Assembly: GCA_963840805.1 (NCBI GenBank)
Contig: CAWJAJ010000016.1
Span: 1-64,000 of the forward strand
Direction of reading: 5' to 3'
Source: CADEEN01 sp963840805
GTDB taxonomy: Bacteria; Pseudomonadota; Gammaproteobacteria; Burkholderiales; Burkholderiaceae_C
Length of the DNA: 64,000 nt
Shown: piece by piece, positions 41,325 through 52,837 of the stretch
Position numbering within the stretch: the stretch's first letter is position 1
Layout: every line of letters starts with the position of its first letter
Program-made: the position numbers and the translations under genes
The notes under the pieces: model-generated
Database searches by the model: none
What the model was told of the DNA's origin: nothing
The model's input: only the letters and a program-made list of their open reading frames with translations

Positions 41325-42625
41325 ATGGCCGACCGCACCTTCCACCCCGAGACGCTCGCGATCCACGCCGGCCAGATCCCCGACGCGGCGACCGGCGCGC
41401 GCGCCTTGCCGATCTACCAGACGACGAGCTTCGTCTTCGACTCGGCCGACCACGCGGCCAGCCTGTTCAACCTGCAGACCTTCGGCAACGTCTACTCGCG
41501 CCTGTCCAACCCGACGGTGGCCGCGCTGGAGGAGCGCGTCGCGGCGCTCGAAGGCGGGCGCGCCGCGGTGGCCTGCGCCAGCGGCATGGCCGCCGAGGCC
41601 ACCGCGCTGATGACCATCCTGCAGGCCGGCGATCACGTGGTGGCCGCTGGCGCGCTGTACGGCGGCACGGTGACGATGCTGGCGGTGAACCTGAAGAAGT
41701 TCGGCGTCGAGACGACCTTCGTCGACGCCGACCGACCCCGCTGCCTTCGCCGCCGCGATGCGCCCGAACACGCGCGCCGTGTTCGCCGAGATCGCTCGGC
41801 AACCCGAGCCTGGTGGTGCTCGACATCGCCGCGGTGGCCGCAGTGGCGCACGCGCACGGCGTGCCGCTGGTGATCGACAACACGGTGCCGAGCCCCTTCC
41901 TGTGCAACCCGCTCGCGCTGGGCGCCGACATCGTCGTGCACTCGGCCACCAAGTACCTCGGCGGCCACGGCACCACGCTCGCCGGCGTGGTCGTCGAGCG
42001 CGGCGACTTCCCCTGGGGCAACGGCAAGTTCCCCGGCATGACCGAGCCCTCGCCCGGCTACCACGGCGTGATCTTCTTCGAGACCTTCGGCGACTTCGCC
42101 TTCACGATGCGCTGCCGCATGGAGACGCAGCGCGTCTACGGCGCCGCGCTGGCGCCGATCGCGCGCGTGGCAGATCCTGCAGGGCATCGAGACGCTGCCG
42201 CTGCGCATGGAGCGCCACTGCAGCAACGCGCTGGCGGTGGCCGCGCTACCTGCAAGGCCGACCCGCGCGTGGCCTGGGTCAACTACCCCGGGCTCGAGGA
42301 CCACCCGCAGCATGCGCTGATGCAGCGCCAGATGCGCGGCGCTTCGGGGCTGCTCGCCTTCGGCGTGAATGGAGGTGTCGGGGGCGGGGCCGAGGCCGGC
42401 GTGCGCTTCATCGAGGCCGCGCAGTTCATGAGCCACCTCGTCAACATCGGCGACACGCGCACGCTGATCAGCCACCCGGCGAGCACCACGCACCGCCAGC
42501 TCGACGAGGCGCAGCAGCGCGCGGCCGGCGTGCTGCCCGACATGGTGCGCATCTCGGTCGGGCTCGAGCACATCGACGACATCCTGTGGGACATCGACCA
42601 GGCGCTCGCCAAGGCGAGCGTGTAG
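41325..42625 (+). CDS. metY: O-acetylhomoserine sulfhydrylase (PLP enzyme), frameshifted
   Basis: PLP-dependent enzyme making homocysteine from O-acetylhomoserine and sulfide. FHPETLAIHAGQIPDAATGA starts it; ASGMAAEATALMTIL, GVPLVIDNTVPSPFLCNPL and the PLP-lysine motif VVHSATKYLGGHGTTLAGVV are diagnostic, with VRISVGLEHIDDILWDIDQA at the end. Single surplus bases near 41735, 41800, 42170, 42252 and 42285 interrupt the frame; the corrected length is about 432 aa. It belongs to sulfide assimilation and may share a transcript with the CoA-binding protein. Confidence 0.9.
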
Positions 42626-42772
42626 CGACCAGGCGCTGTCGTCCGCCCAGCGCTGAATGGACTCAAGCCGCGACCAGGAGCTCGACAGGCCCGAAGGGGT
42701 TGAGGCCCACCGCGCCGCGCCGGGCCTCGACGCGTTGCGCGACATGCAGAACACGCGCTTGCACGCGCCGCA

Positions 42773-43685
42773 TCACAACGCCCGCTCCCACCAGGCCCCC
42801 TCCATCGCGCCGCGCAGATGTTCGATGAACGACGACACCTTGCCCGGCACCAGCTTCGGCGACGGGAACACGGCGTGGATCTCCTGCGCCGGCAGGCGTG
42901 TGCCGTTCGAGGATCGGCGTCACGCTGCCGTCGGCCACCGACTCGCGCGCCACGTACCAGGGCAGGATCGCGATGCCCAGGCCCTCGCGCGCGGCGGCCA
43001 GCACGGCCGACAGGTTGTTCGAGCGCAGCGGGCCGCGCACCGGCACCACCTGCTCGCGCGCCGTCGGCGCCGGTGAGCATCCAGCGGTCGTCGCCCTGCA
43101 CGGTGCTGTAGATCAGGCAGGCGTGCTGCGACAGCTCCGCGGGCCGTCTGGGCGTGCCGCGCGCCTTCAGGTACGCGCGGCGCGGCCACCATCACCCAGG
43201 GGTTGCGGCCGAGGTAGCGCGCGCCGAGCGTGGAGTCGGCCAGCCGCCCCATGCGGATGGCCAGGTCCACGCCCTGCTCGACCAGGTTGACGTAGCGGTC
43301 GTCGAAGCTCAGGTCCACCGTCAGGCTCGGGTGCTCGCGCATGTAGGCGATCGACAGCGGCACCAGCACGCGGCGGCCGAAGGCCACCGAGGTGCTGATG
43401 CGCAGCGTGCCGCCCACGCCGCTTTGCATCAGCGAGGCCAGGTTGTCGGCGGCTCTCGATCTCGTGCGCGATGACCTTGCACTTGTCGTAGTACAGCGTG
43501 CCGACCTCGGTCGGGCTGACGCCGCGCGTGGTGCGGTGCAGCAGGCGCGCGCCCAGGCGCTGCTCGATGGCGGCCACGGCCTTGGTGGCGGTGGGCTGCG
43601 TGATGCCGAACTCGGCCGCGGCCTTCGAGAAGCTGCCGGTCTCGACGACGCGGATGAAGAGGGCGACGGCGGCGACGCGGTCCAT
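42773..43685 (-). CDS. LysR-family regulator, likely of gcl-hyi-glxR, frameshifted
   Basis: LysR-type regulator of about 304 aa. The helix-turn-helix region VAALFIRVVETGSFSKAAAE-like and GITQPTATKAVAAIEQRLGA is clear, followed by the effector domain (LRISTSVAFGRRVLVPLSIA; GVDLAIRMGRLADSTLGARY) and an ending LRGAMEGAWWERAL. Surplus bases near 42900, 43060, 43180 and 43452 break the frame. It is divergent from gcl with a 125-bp gap that contains a 17-bp palindrome of LysR type, so regulation of the glyoxylate genes is likely. Confidence 0.85.
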
Positions 43686-43714
43686 GGGCCGGATGGTAGC
43701 CGCGCACGGCCCCG

Positions 43715-43731
43715 TATTCCACCGTGGAATA
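43715..43731. promoter_or_regulatory. LysR-type operator palindrome upstream of gcl
   Basis: TATTCCACCGTGGAATA is a 17-bp palindrome (8+1+8) of the T-N11-A kind bound by LysR regulators. It lies 30 bp from the lysR start and 80 bp from gcl, in the divergent gap. Confidence 0.65.
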
Positions 43732-43810
43732 GCAAAGATGCCGCTGACTGGGCTTCACGCCGCGGCGCGCGCGGTCAGACCATCACGCCAACGATCGACA
43801 GGAGACCGAG

Positions 43811-45611
<1,801 letters not shown>

Positions 45612-45615
45612 CTGA

Positions 45616-45699
45616 CGACCCCGGCAGCGGCGTACCGCTGCCACCCCGCGGGGGTGCGGAGCCGCTTGGGAGCGGCCCGGCGCTGGCCACGCAGGAGAC
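45616..45699. repeat. GC-rich hairpin repeat between gcl and hyi
   Basis: The 91-bp gap between gcl and hyi holds GCAGCGGC/GCTGC and CCGC-rich hairpins and a CCCCGCGGGGG run similar in style to the repeat at 19541-19616. It probably forms RNA hairpins within the gcl-hyi transcript. The hyi ribosome site (AGGAGACC) lies directly after it. Confidence 0.35.
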
Positions 45700-45702
45700 C
45701 CG

Positions 45703-46483
45703 ATGCCCAAGTTTGCCGCCAACCTGACGATGCTGTTCACCGAGGTGCCCTTCCTCGATCGCTTCGAGCTCGCCGCCAAGGCCGGCTTCGAGGCCGTCGA
45801 GTTCCTGTTCCCCTACGCCTTCAGCGCGCAGGAGATCAAGCAGCGCCTCGACGCCAACGGCCTGAAGCTGGTGCTGCACAACCTGCCGGCCGGCGACTGG
45901 GACGCGGGCGAGCGCGGCATCGCCTGCCTGCCCGACCGCATCGACGAGTTCCGCAGCGGCGTGGCCCGCGCGCATCGACTACGCCACCGCGCTCGGCGTG
46001 CCGCAACTCAATTGCCTGGCCGGCAAGGCGCCGACCGGTGCCGACGATGCGGTGCTGCGCAAGACCTTCGTCGCCAACCTGAAATACGCCGCCGCCGAGC
46101 TGAAGAAGGCCGGGCTGAAGCTGCTGATCGAGCCGATCAACACCTACGACATCCCCGGCTTCTACCTCAACCGCACCGCGCAGGCGCTCGCCATCCTCGA
46201 CGAGGTCGGCGCCGACAACGCCTTCGTGCAGTACGACATCTATCACGCGCAGCGCATGGAAGGCGAACTCGCGGCGACGATGCAGAAGCACCTGCCGCGC
46301 ATCGGCCACATCCAGCTGGCCGACAACCCGGGCCGCAACGAGCCGGGCACCGGCGAGATCAACTACGCCTTCCTGTTCGCGCACCTCGACCGCATCGGCT
46401 ACGCGGCTGGATCGGCTGCGAATACAAGCCGGCCGACCACCACCGAAGCCGGCCTGGGCTGGCGCCAGCGGCTGGCCCAGTGA
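45703..46483 (+). CDS. hyi: Hydroxypyruvate isomerase, frameshifted
   Basis: TIM-barrel isomerase (AP-endonuclease 2 superfamily) interconverting hydroxypyruvate and tartronate semialdehyde. It starts MPKFAANLTMLFTEVPFLDR; LKLLIEPINTYDIPGFYLNR with metal-binding Glu, VQYDIYHAQRMEGELAATM and HIQLADNPGRNEPGTGEINY are diagnostic. Surplus bases near 45971 and 46403 and a further shift near 46440 interrupt it; corrected length is about 260 aa. It sits between gcl and glxR, as in E. coli. Confidence 0.92.
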
Positions 46484-46511
46484 GCGCAACCCGTTTCGAC
46501 AAGGACGAGAC

Positions 46512-47421
46512 ATGAATTCCTCTCCCTCAAGCTCGGCTTCATCGGCCTGGGCATCATGGGCACGCCGATGGCGGGCCACCTGATCAAGGCCGGCCACCAG
46601 CTGTTCGTGCTTCACGCTGCCGGCAGGATGCCCGAAGCCATCGCCGCAGGCAGGCGCCACGCCTGCACCAGCGCGCGCGAGCGTGGCCGCAGCACGCCGA
46701 CATCGTCTTCATCATGGTGCCCGACACGCCGCACGTCGAAGAGGTGCTGTTCGGCGAGGACGGCGTCGCCGCCGGGCTCGAGCAAGGGCAAGACCGTGGT
46801 CGACATGAGCAGCATCTCGCCGATCGAGACCAAGGACTTCGCCAAGAAGATCAACGCGCTGGGCTGCGACTACCTCGACGCGCCGGTGTCCGGCGGCGAG
46901 GTCGGCGCCAAGAACGCCACGCTGTCGATCATGGTCGGCGGCGACGCAGGCAGTGTTCGACGCGGATCAAGCCGCTGTTCGAGCTGATGGGCAAGAACAT
47001 CACGCTGGTCGGCGGCAACGGCGACGGCCAGACCGCCAAGGTGGCCAACCAGATCATCGTCGCGCTGAACATCGAGGCGGTGGCCGAGGCGCTGCTGTTC
47101 GCCGCCAAGGCCGGCGCCGACCCGGCGCGCGTGCGCCAGGCGCTGATGGGCGGCTTCGCGTCGTCGAAGATCCTCGAGGTGCACGGCGAGCGCATGGTCA
47201 AGCGCACCTTCGATCCGGGCTTTCGCATCGAGCTGCACCAGAAGGACCTGAACCTGGCCCTGTCGAGCGCGCGCGCGCTCGGCGTCTCGCTGCCGAACAC
47301 CGCCACCGCGCAGGAACTGTTCAACTCCTGCGCGGCGCATGGCGGCAAGGCCTGGGACCACTCGGCGATGGTGCGCGCGCTGGAAAAGCTGGCCAACTTC
47401 GAGATCGGGCAGCAGGCCTGA
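46512..47421 (+). CDS. glxR: Tartronate semialdehyde reductase, frameshifted
   Basis: NAD(P)-dependent 2-hydroxy-3-oxopropionate reductase of the beta-hydroxyacid dehydrogenase family; it reduces tartronate semialdehyde to D-glycerate. LGFIGLGIMGTPMAGHLIKA is the dinucleotide-binding start, DAPVSGGEVGAKNATLSIMV the substrate-binding signature, and GGNGDGQTAKVANQIIVALN carries the catalytic Lys. Indels occur near 46530, 46615-46700, 46785 and 46945-46970. The second half reads cleanly to the stop. It completes the glyoxylate-to-glycerate route with gcl and hyi. Confidence 0.92.
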
Positions 47422-47469
47422 GGGCACTGCGCTCCATCGAGTGCAGCGAGACCTCGCGGCCCGCCGCGC

Positions 47470-47826
47470 TCAGCGGTGCATCGCCGGCAGCAGGCGGTCC
47501 GCCGGGGCCACGCCGGTTTCGCCGTCGAGTTCGATCGCGACCTGGGTGCAGACCGCGCGGCACAGCGTCGCGACGCGCTCGCTCTGCAGCCGGTAGTACA
47601 TCTGGGTGCCGTCGCGGCGCTTGGCGAGCACGCCGCTGCGATAGAGCATCGACAGGTGCTGCGACATGTTCGGCTGCGTGGTGTCGATCTCGGCCAGCAG
47701 CTCGGAGACGTTCTTCTCGCCCTGGCATACGGCGCTGATGATCTTCAGGCGGATCGGCGTCGACAGCACGGAGAAAAGTTCGGCGACGGACTCGAACACC
47801 TGGTCTTCACTGTTCTTGCGGTCCAT
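47470..47826 (-). CDS. ArsR-family transcriptional regulator
   Basis: A 118-aa winged-helix regulator: ELFSVLSTPIRLKIISAVCQ, TTQPNMSQHLSMLYRSGVLA and RRDGTQMYYRLQSERVATLC. It has three cysteines, one in SAVCQGEKN and two in LCRAVCTQV, which could sense metals or reactive sulfur, but the classical ArsR/SmtB metal motif ELCVCDL is absent. It lies 132 bp after the cbbY-like gene on the same strand and convergent with glxR. A sulfur or redox role fits the Sox and Calvin genes nearby but is only an inference. Confidence 0.82.
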   Translation of the reverse strand: MDRKNSEDQVFESVAELFSVLSTPIRLKIISAVCQGEKNVSELLAEIDTTQPNMSQHLSMLYRSGVLAKRRDGTQMYYRLQSERVATLCRAVCTQVAIELDGETGVAPADRLLPAMHR

Positions 47827-47958
47827 ACGTCAGCCTCTGGCAATGCGCGTAGGCTTGATTCTATTCGGAATGACCGATATTTCAATCCGCGCTACTTGAG
47901 GCGGTACTGGTCGCGGTGGAGTACCGCCGAGCCGGCCGGCGACGGAAGCGCCCGCCCC

Positions 47959-48744
47959 CTACGCGTATTGCGATACGCTGCTGCCCAGCGCACACCAGCC
48001 GGTGATGTCTTCGAGCCCGACGACGCGGTCGTCGTCGGCCGCGGCGCCGAGGTCGGGCTGCCACCCATGCCGCGTGTGCAGACCGGGGCCGATGGCAACC
48101 GCACCGTCGATCGTCGCACCGCCGAAGTAGGCACTGCGCGTCACGACCACCGGAATGCCGGCGCCACGCGCCGCGGCCACGCCGCCGGGCGAGTCTTCGA
48201 TCGCGACGGCCTGCAGCGGCCCGAGGCCCAAGGCCTGCAACGCCCGCACGTAGACCTCGGGATCGGGCTTCTTGTGCTGCACGTCCTCGCCGCACACCTG
48301 CACCGCAAAGCCCGCGGCCCAGCGTTCACCGAGGTGGTGGCACATCAGGGCGTCGACGTTGGCTCGGCTGGTCGTCGTCACGATGCCCATGCGCACGCCG
48401 CGTGCGCGGCACTGCTGCATCAGCTCGACCACGCCTTCGCGCAACGGGATGCCGCCGCCGCGCACCAGCTCGGCGTAGAACTGGTTCTTGCGCTGATGGA
48501 TCGCTGCCGCCAGCGCCGCACGCTCCGCGGCCATCGTGGGTGCGTCCGACTGCGTCTGCATGTCGTGCAGCAGGCGCTCGCGGCCACCGGTGATGCGCAG
48601 CAACTCGCCGTAGCGGGCTTCGTCCCAGCGCCACGGCACGCCGCAGGCCTCGAACGCGAGGTTGAAGGCCACGCGGTGGCCGTCACGCTCGCTTTCGGCC
48701 AGCGTGCCGTCGACATCCCACAACAGCGCCTGCAATGGGTTCAT
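47959..48744 (-). CDS. cbbY: HAD-family phosphatase CbbY
   Basis: A 261-aa HAD hydrolase of the CbbY type. The nucleophile motif is LLWDVDGTLAESERDGHRVA, with the cap-domain substrate motif ITGGRERLLHDM, then GIVTTTSRANVDALM and KKPDPEVYVRALQALG. CbbY of the Rhodobacter red-type system removes xylulose-1,5-bisphosphate, an inhibitory RuBisCO by-product; that role suits a cluster that also encodes CbbX. It lies 45 bp after cbbZ. Confidence 0.87.
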   Translation of the reverse strand: MNPLQALLWDVDGTLAESERDGHRVAFNLAFEACGVPWRWDEARYGELLRITGGRERLLHDMQTQSDAPTMAAERAALAAAIHQRKNQFYAELVRGGGIPLREGVVELMQQCRARGVRMGIVTTTSRANVDALMCHHLGERWAAGFAVQVCGEDVQHKKPDPEVYVRALQALGLGPLQAVAIEDSPGGVAAARGAGIPVVVTRSAYFGGATIDGAVAIGPGLHTRHGWQPDLGAAADDDRVVGLEDITGWCALGSSVSQYA

Positions 48745-48789
48745 CGTCGCCTCCGCGGTGTGTGCAATGGCCTGGCGTGCGCCGGCACG

Positions 48790-49479
48790 TCACGCCGACG
48801 CGGCGACGCGGAGCACATGCTCGGCCACCTGCGGCAGGGTCTCGAACACGCGGTCGGGCTTGGCCTCGCTGATCGGCGCGCCGCCGTTGTAGCCATAGGG
48901 CACCGCCCAGGCCGAGACGCCCGCATTGCGGGCGGCCGCCACGTCGATCGCCGAATCACCGACATGGGCGACACGGCCGATGGACACGCCCAGCGCGCTC
49001 GCCGCGTGGCGCAGCACGCTGCCATGCGGTTTCTTCTCGGGCAGCGAATCGCCGCCGATCACCAGATCGAAATAGCCGTCGAGGCGTGTCAGCTGCAATA
49101 CACGGCGGGCATGGCGCGCTTCCTTGTTGGTGACGCAGGCCAGGCGCACGCCCGCGCGCTGCAGCTGCGACAGGGTCTCCCTGCAACCGGCGTAGGGCAC
49201 GGCCGAGCTGCCGGTGGTGATCGCGTAGTGCTCGTCGAAGCTGGCGAGCACCGCCTCGGGTTGCACACGCTCCACCAGCGCCGGCCGCTCGAGGAAGCAG
49301 CGCGCCAGCAGCCCGAGCATCAGCGCGCGCGTGCCGGCACCGATGAGATCGGTGATTTCTGCCACCGGCCGCGGCGCGATGCCATGGGCCCGGAGCGCGG
49401 CGTTGGCGGCTTCGGCGATCTCCGCAGCGGTGTCGACGAGGGTACCGTCGAGATCGAAACTGATCAGGTCGTAGTGCAT
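48790..49479 (-). CDS. cbbZ: Phosphoglycolate phosphatase
   Basis: HAD hydrolase, 229 aa, that removes phosphate from 2-phosphoglycolate, the product of RuBisCO oxygenation. The nucleophile region is LISFDLDGTLVDTAAEIAEA; also seen are ACVTNKEARHARRVL, GGDSLPEKKPHGSVL and VGDSAIDVAAARNAGV. It starts 2 bp after the cbbT stop, so coupled translation is likely. The glycolate it makes can feed the neighbouring gcl-hyi-glxR route once oxidised. Confidence 0.93.
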   Translation of the reverse strand: MHYDLISFDLDGTLVDTAAEIAEAANAALRAHGIAPRPVAEITDLIGAGTRALMLGLLARCFLERPALVERVQPEAVLASFDEHYAITTGSSAVPYAGCRETLSQLQRAGVRLACVTNKEARHARRVLQLTRLDGYFDLVIGGDSLPEKKPHGSVLRHAASALGVSIGRVAHVGDSAIDVAAARNAGVSAWAVPYGYNGGAPISEAKPDRVFETLPQVAEHVLRVAASA

Positions 49480-49481
49480 GC

Positions 49482-51539
49482 TCAGCCCACGGCGCGATCG
49501 GCCACGGCAGCCTGCACCCCACACTGCGCCTGCACCAGTTCGGCCAGCGACGCTGCGGTCAGGCCGAAGTGCTCGGCCAGCCGCGACGCCGGCGCCGACT
49601 CGCCGAACCGATCGACACCGAGCGCGGCAACGCAGCCGTACTGGCCCCACCAGCGCGTCACGCCGGCCTCGACGCCGACGCGCACCAGCCCGCGGCCGAG
49701 CACGGCGTTGCGATAGGCCGCCTCCTGGCGATCGAAGACACTCGTCGACGGCAGCGACACCACGCGCACGGCGAGCCCGCGCTGGTCCAGCAGTTGCTGC
49801 GCCGCCAGCGCCAGCGCCACCTCGGAGCCGGTGGCGAGGATCACGGCCACCGCCGCGTCGCGTTCGCTCAGCACGTAGCCGCCGCGGCGGATGCCCAGCA
49901 CCTGGACGGATTCGCGCGGTTGCGCCGGCAGGTTCTGGCGCGACAGCAGCAGCGCCGAAGGCCGTTCGCGCTGCGCCAGCGCGTGTGTCCAGGCCACCGC
50001 GGTCTCGGTGGCGTCGCAAGGCCGCCAGACATCGAGATTCGGGATCAACCGCAGGCTGGCGGCGTGCTCGACCGGCTGGTGCGTCGGGCCGTCTTCGCCC
50101 AGGCCGATGCTGTCGTGGGTGAAGACGTGCACCACGCGCTGCTTCATCAGCGCAGCCATGCGGATGGCGTTGCGGCTGTAGTCGGAGAAGGTCAGGAAGG
50201 TGCCGCCGTACGGGATGAAGCCGCCGTGCAGCGCGAGACCGTTCATCACCGCGGCCATGCCGAACTCGCGCACGCCGTAATTGACGTGGCGGCCGCCCGG
50301 CGCGCCACCGCGCACCGCGCCGCAACCCGGGAAGTCGGTCAGGTTCGAGCCGGTCAGGTCGGCGCTGCCACCGATCAGCTCGGGCACTTTCGGCGCCAGC
50401 AGCGCGAGCACCTGTTGCGAGGCCTTGCGTGTGGCCACCGCATCGCGCGATGACGCGAACTCGCCCACCGCGGCCACGGCCATGGCCTCGAAATCGCGTG
50501 GCAGCTCGCCGGCCATGCGCCGCTCGAACTCGCGCGCCAACTCCGGGTGCGCGGCGCGGTAGGCGACGAAGCGCGCCTGCCATTCGGCCTCGCGCGCCGT
50601 GCCCAACGGGCGCGCATCCCAACGTGCCGCGATCGACGGCGGAATCTCGAACGGGCCATGCGGCCAGTCGATGGCCTCGCGCGTGGCGCGGATCTCGTCG
50701 GCGCCCAGCGGTTCGCCGTGCGCCTTGGCGCTGCCCTCGCGCGCCGGCGAACCCTTGCCGATGGTGGTGCGACAGACGATCAGCGTCGGCTTGTCGGTCG
50801 ACGCCTTGGCCTGTGCGATCGCCTGCCCGACGGCCACCACATCGTGACCGTCGACCGGGCCGATGACGTGCCAGCCGTAGGCGCGAAAACGCGCCGCGGT
50901 GTCGTCGATGAACCAGCCCCGCACCGCGCCATCGATCGAGATGCCGTTGTCGTCGTACAGCGCGATCAGTTTGTTGAGCTGCCAAGCGCCGGCCAGCGCA
51001 CAGGCTTCGTGGCTGATGCCTTCCATCAGGCAGCCGTCGCCGAGGAACACGTAGCTGCGGTGGTCGACCACGGCATGCCCGGGCCGGTTGAACTCATCGG
51101 CCAGCAGCTTCTCGGCCAGCGCGAAACCCACCGCGTTGGCCAGGCCCTGCCCGAGCGGCCCGGTGGTGGTTTCCACGCCCGGCGTCGCGCCGACCTCGGG
51201 GTGTCCCGGCGTCTTGCTGTGCAACTGGCGGAAGCGCTTCAATTCGTCGATCGGCAGGTCGTAGCCGGTCAGGTGCAATAGCGCGTACAGCAGCATCGAC
51301 GCGTGCCCGTTGGACAGCACGAAGCGGTCGCGATCGGGCCACTGCGGGTGGGCCGGGTTGTGGCGCAGGTGGCCGCCCCACAGCGCCACCGCCATCTCGG
51401 CCATGCCCATCGGCGCGCCGGGGTGGCCGGAGTTGGCCTGTTGCACGGCATCCATCGCCAGCGCGCGCAGCGCGTTGGCCATCGGGTCACTGGCGCCATT
51501 GCCGGCGCGGATCACGCGTTCGTTCGAGTTCGAGCTCAT
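49482..51539 (-). CDS. cbbT: Transketolase of the Calvin cycle
   Basis: ThDP-dependent transketolase, 685 aa. NALRALAMDAVQQANSGHPG, FVLSNGHASMLLYALLHLTG, the ThDP motif VFLGDGCLMEGISHEACALA and PIRYGGTFLTFSDYSRNAIR-type region (FIPYGGTFLTFSDYSRNAIR) are diagnostic. The start at 51539 (MSSNSNER) was preferred to an in-frame ATG 15 bp upstream that lies next to the cbbP stop. It sits between cbbP and cbbZ. Confidence 0.95.
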   Translation of the reverse strand: MSSNSNERVIRAGNGASDPMANALRALAMDAVQQANSGHPGAPMGMAEMAVALWGGHLRHNPAHPQWPDRDRFVLSNGHASMLLYALLHLTGYDLPIDELKRFRQLHSKTPGHPEVGATPGVETTTGPLGQGLANAVGFALAEKLLADEFNRPGHAVVDHRSYVFLGDGCLMEGISHEACALAGAWQLNKLIALYDDNGISIDGAVRGWFIDDTAARFRAYGWHVIGPVDGHDVVAVGQAIAQAKASTDKPTLIVCRTTIGKGSPAREGSAKAHGEPLGADEIRATREAIDWPHGPFEIPPSIAARWDARPLGTAREAEWQARFVAYRAAHPELAREFERRMAGELPRDFEAMAVAAVGEFASSRDAVATRKASQQVLALLAPKVPELIGGSADLTGSNLTDFPGCGAVRGGAPGGRHVNYGVREFGMAAVMNGLALHGGFIPYGGTFLTFSDYSRNAIRMAALMKQRVVHVFTHDSIGLGEDGPTHQPVEHAASLRLIPNLDVWRPCDATETAVAWTHALAQRERPSALLLSRQNLPAQPRESVQVLGIRRGGYVLSERDAAVAVILATGSEVALALAAQQLLDQRGLAVRVVSLPSTSVFDRQEAAYRNAVLGRGLVRVGVEAGVTRWWGQYGCVAALGVDRFGESAPASRLAEHFGLTAASLAELVQAQCGVQAAVADRAVG

Positions 51540-51554
51540 CGTCGGCCTTTGCAA

Positions 51555-52439
51555 TCAGATGGCGCCGAGCGCGCGCTGGCGCCGCTCGATCATTCGCCAG
51601 ATGTAGGGTGTGAAGATCAACTGCATCGCCAGCTCCATCTTCCCGCCCGGCACGACGATGGTGTTGGCGCGCGACATGAACGAGTTGTGGATCATGTTCA
51701 TCAGGTACTGGAAGTCGATGCCCTTCGGATTGGCGAAGCGGATCACGACCATGCTTTCATCGGGCGACGGGATGTCGCGGGCGATGAACGGGTTGCTGGT
51801 GTCCACACAAGGCACGCGCTGGAAGTTCACGTGCGTGTGCGTGAACTGCGGGCAGATGTAGTTCACGTAGTCGGGCATGCGGCGCAGGATGGTGTCGGTG
51901 ACCGCCTCGGTCGAGTAGCCACGCTGCTTCTTGTCGCGCCACAGCTTCTGGATCCACTCGAGGTTGATCACCGGCACCACGCCGATCAGCAGGTCCGGGT
52001 GGCGCGCGATGTTGACTTCGGGCGTGACCACGGCGCCGTGCAGGCCCTCGTAGAACAGCAGGTCGGTTCGCTCGGGCAGGTCCTCCCACGGGGTGAAGGT
52101 GCCGGGATCCTGCTTGTACGGTGCGGCCTCCTCGGCGTTGTGCAGGTACTTGCGTTGCTTGCCGGTGCCGGATTCGGCGTAGCTGTGGAACAAGCGCTCG
52201 AGTTCGGCGAACAGGTTGTTCTCGGGGCCGAAGTGGCTGAAGTTCTTGTTGCCGGCCTGCTCGGCCTCGGCCTGTCGCAGCTTCATCTCCTTGCGGTCGT
52301 AGCGGTGAAAGCTGTCGCCTTCGATCATCGCGGCCGTGACGCCCTCGCGGCGGAAGATGTTGTCGAAGGTGCGCGTCACCGAGGTGGTGCCGGCACCCGA
52401 CGAACCGGTGATGGCGATGATGGGGTGTTTTTCAGACAT
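51555..52439 (-). CDS. cbbP: Phosphoribulokinase
   Basis: Makes ribulose-1,5-bisphosphate from ribulose-5-phosphate and ATP. It has 294 aa, the usual size of the proteobacterial octameric type. The P-loop is IIAITGSSGAGTTSVTRTFD, followed by MIEGDSFHRYDRKEM, LLFYEGLHGAVVTPEVNIAR and FAIARDIPSPDESMVVIRFA-like sequence. The frame is intact. Upstream, a 752-bp gap with paired palindromic repeat units separates it from cbbF, an unusual break within a Calvin operon. Confidence 0.96.
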   Translation of the reverse strand: MSEKHPIIAITGSSGAGTTSVTRTFDNIFRREGVTAAMIEGDSFHRYDRKEMKLRQAEAEQAGNKNFSHFGPENNLFAELERLFHSYAESGTGKQRKYLHNAEEAAPYKQDPGTFTPWEDLPERTDLLFYEGLHGAVVTPEVNIARHPDLLIGVVPVINLEWIQKLWRDKKQRGYSTEAVTDTILRRMPDYVNYICPQFTHTHVNFQRVPCVDTSNPFIARDIPSPDESMVVIRFANPKGIDFQYLMNMIHNSFMSRANTIVVPGGKMELAMQLIFTPYIWRMIERRQRALGAI

Positions 52440-52552
52440 GGTCAGTCCTCTTGTGAGTCCACTTGTCAGGCCTTTGAGCAGACGCCTTGCAGCTCAATGC
52501 GGCTGTTAGCCAAGGTCCGCGCTTTGTTGTCGTGCCGGCGGCATTGGCGCGA

Positions 52553-52790
52553 GCAAGGCGGCGGGCGGGGCCTGGGCGGGGCTCAGACGGCTGGCCCTTC
52601 GCTGCGCTGCGGGGGCCCTGTGGTGCTCGGTCTTCTGGCCCGTCGCATAACTCGCTTCGTTCGCTGCGCTCACTGCGCTCGAACACATGCGACGAGTCAG
52701 ATGACGAAGCGCGCCAAGGCGCGCGGCCAGAAGCCCTGTGCTCCTCGGCGGCGCCGATTCGCCCCGCCCAGGCCCCGCCCGCCGCCTTGC
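52553..52790. repeat. Palindrome-bounded repeat unit 1 (30-bp arms, core of about 178 bp)
   Basis: The unit is closed by a perfect 30-bp inverted repeat: 52553-52582 is the exact reverse complement of 52761-52790. The core (52583-52760) is related, in opposite orientation, to the core of unit 2. Shared blocks include GCGACGAGTCAGA at 52689-52701, and GACGAAGCGCGC at 52703-52714 with one mismatch (CACGAAGCGCGC in unit 2). The arms of units 1 and 2 have unrelated sequences. Frames open across the region encode only low-complexity Arg/Ala-rich peptides, so it is probably non-coding. It lies between cbbP and cbbF. Confidence 0.85.
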
Positions 52791-52837
52791 CGGCAACAGC
52801 GTCGGTGTTCGATAGCCCGCACGCCACCACTGGTTCT

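Noticed and set aside
47476..49716. A 746-aa open frame opposite the ArsR, cbbY, cbbZ and cbbT genes
   Set aside because: Antisense of four clear genes, with no domain of its own.
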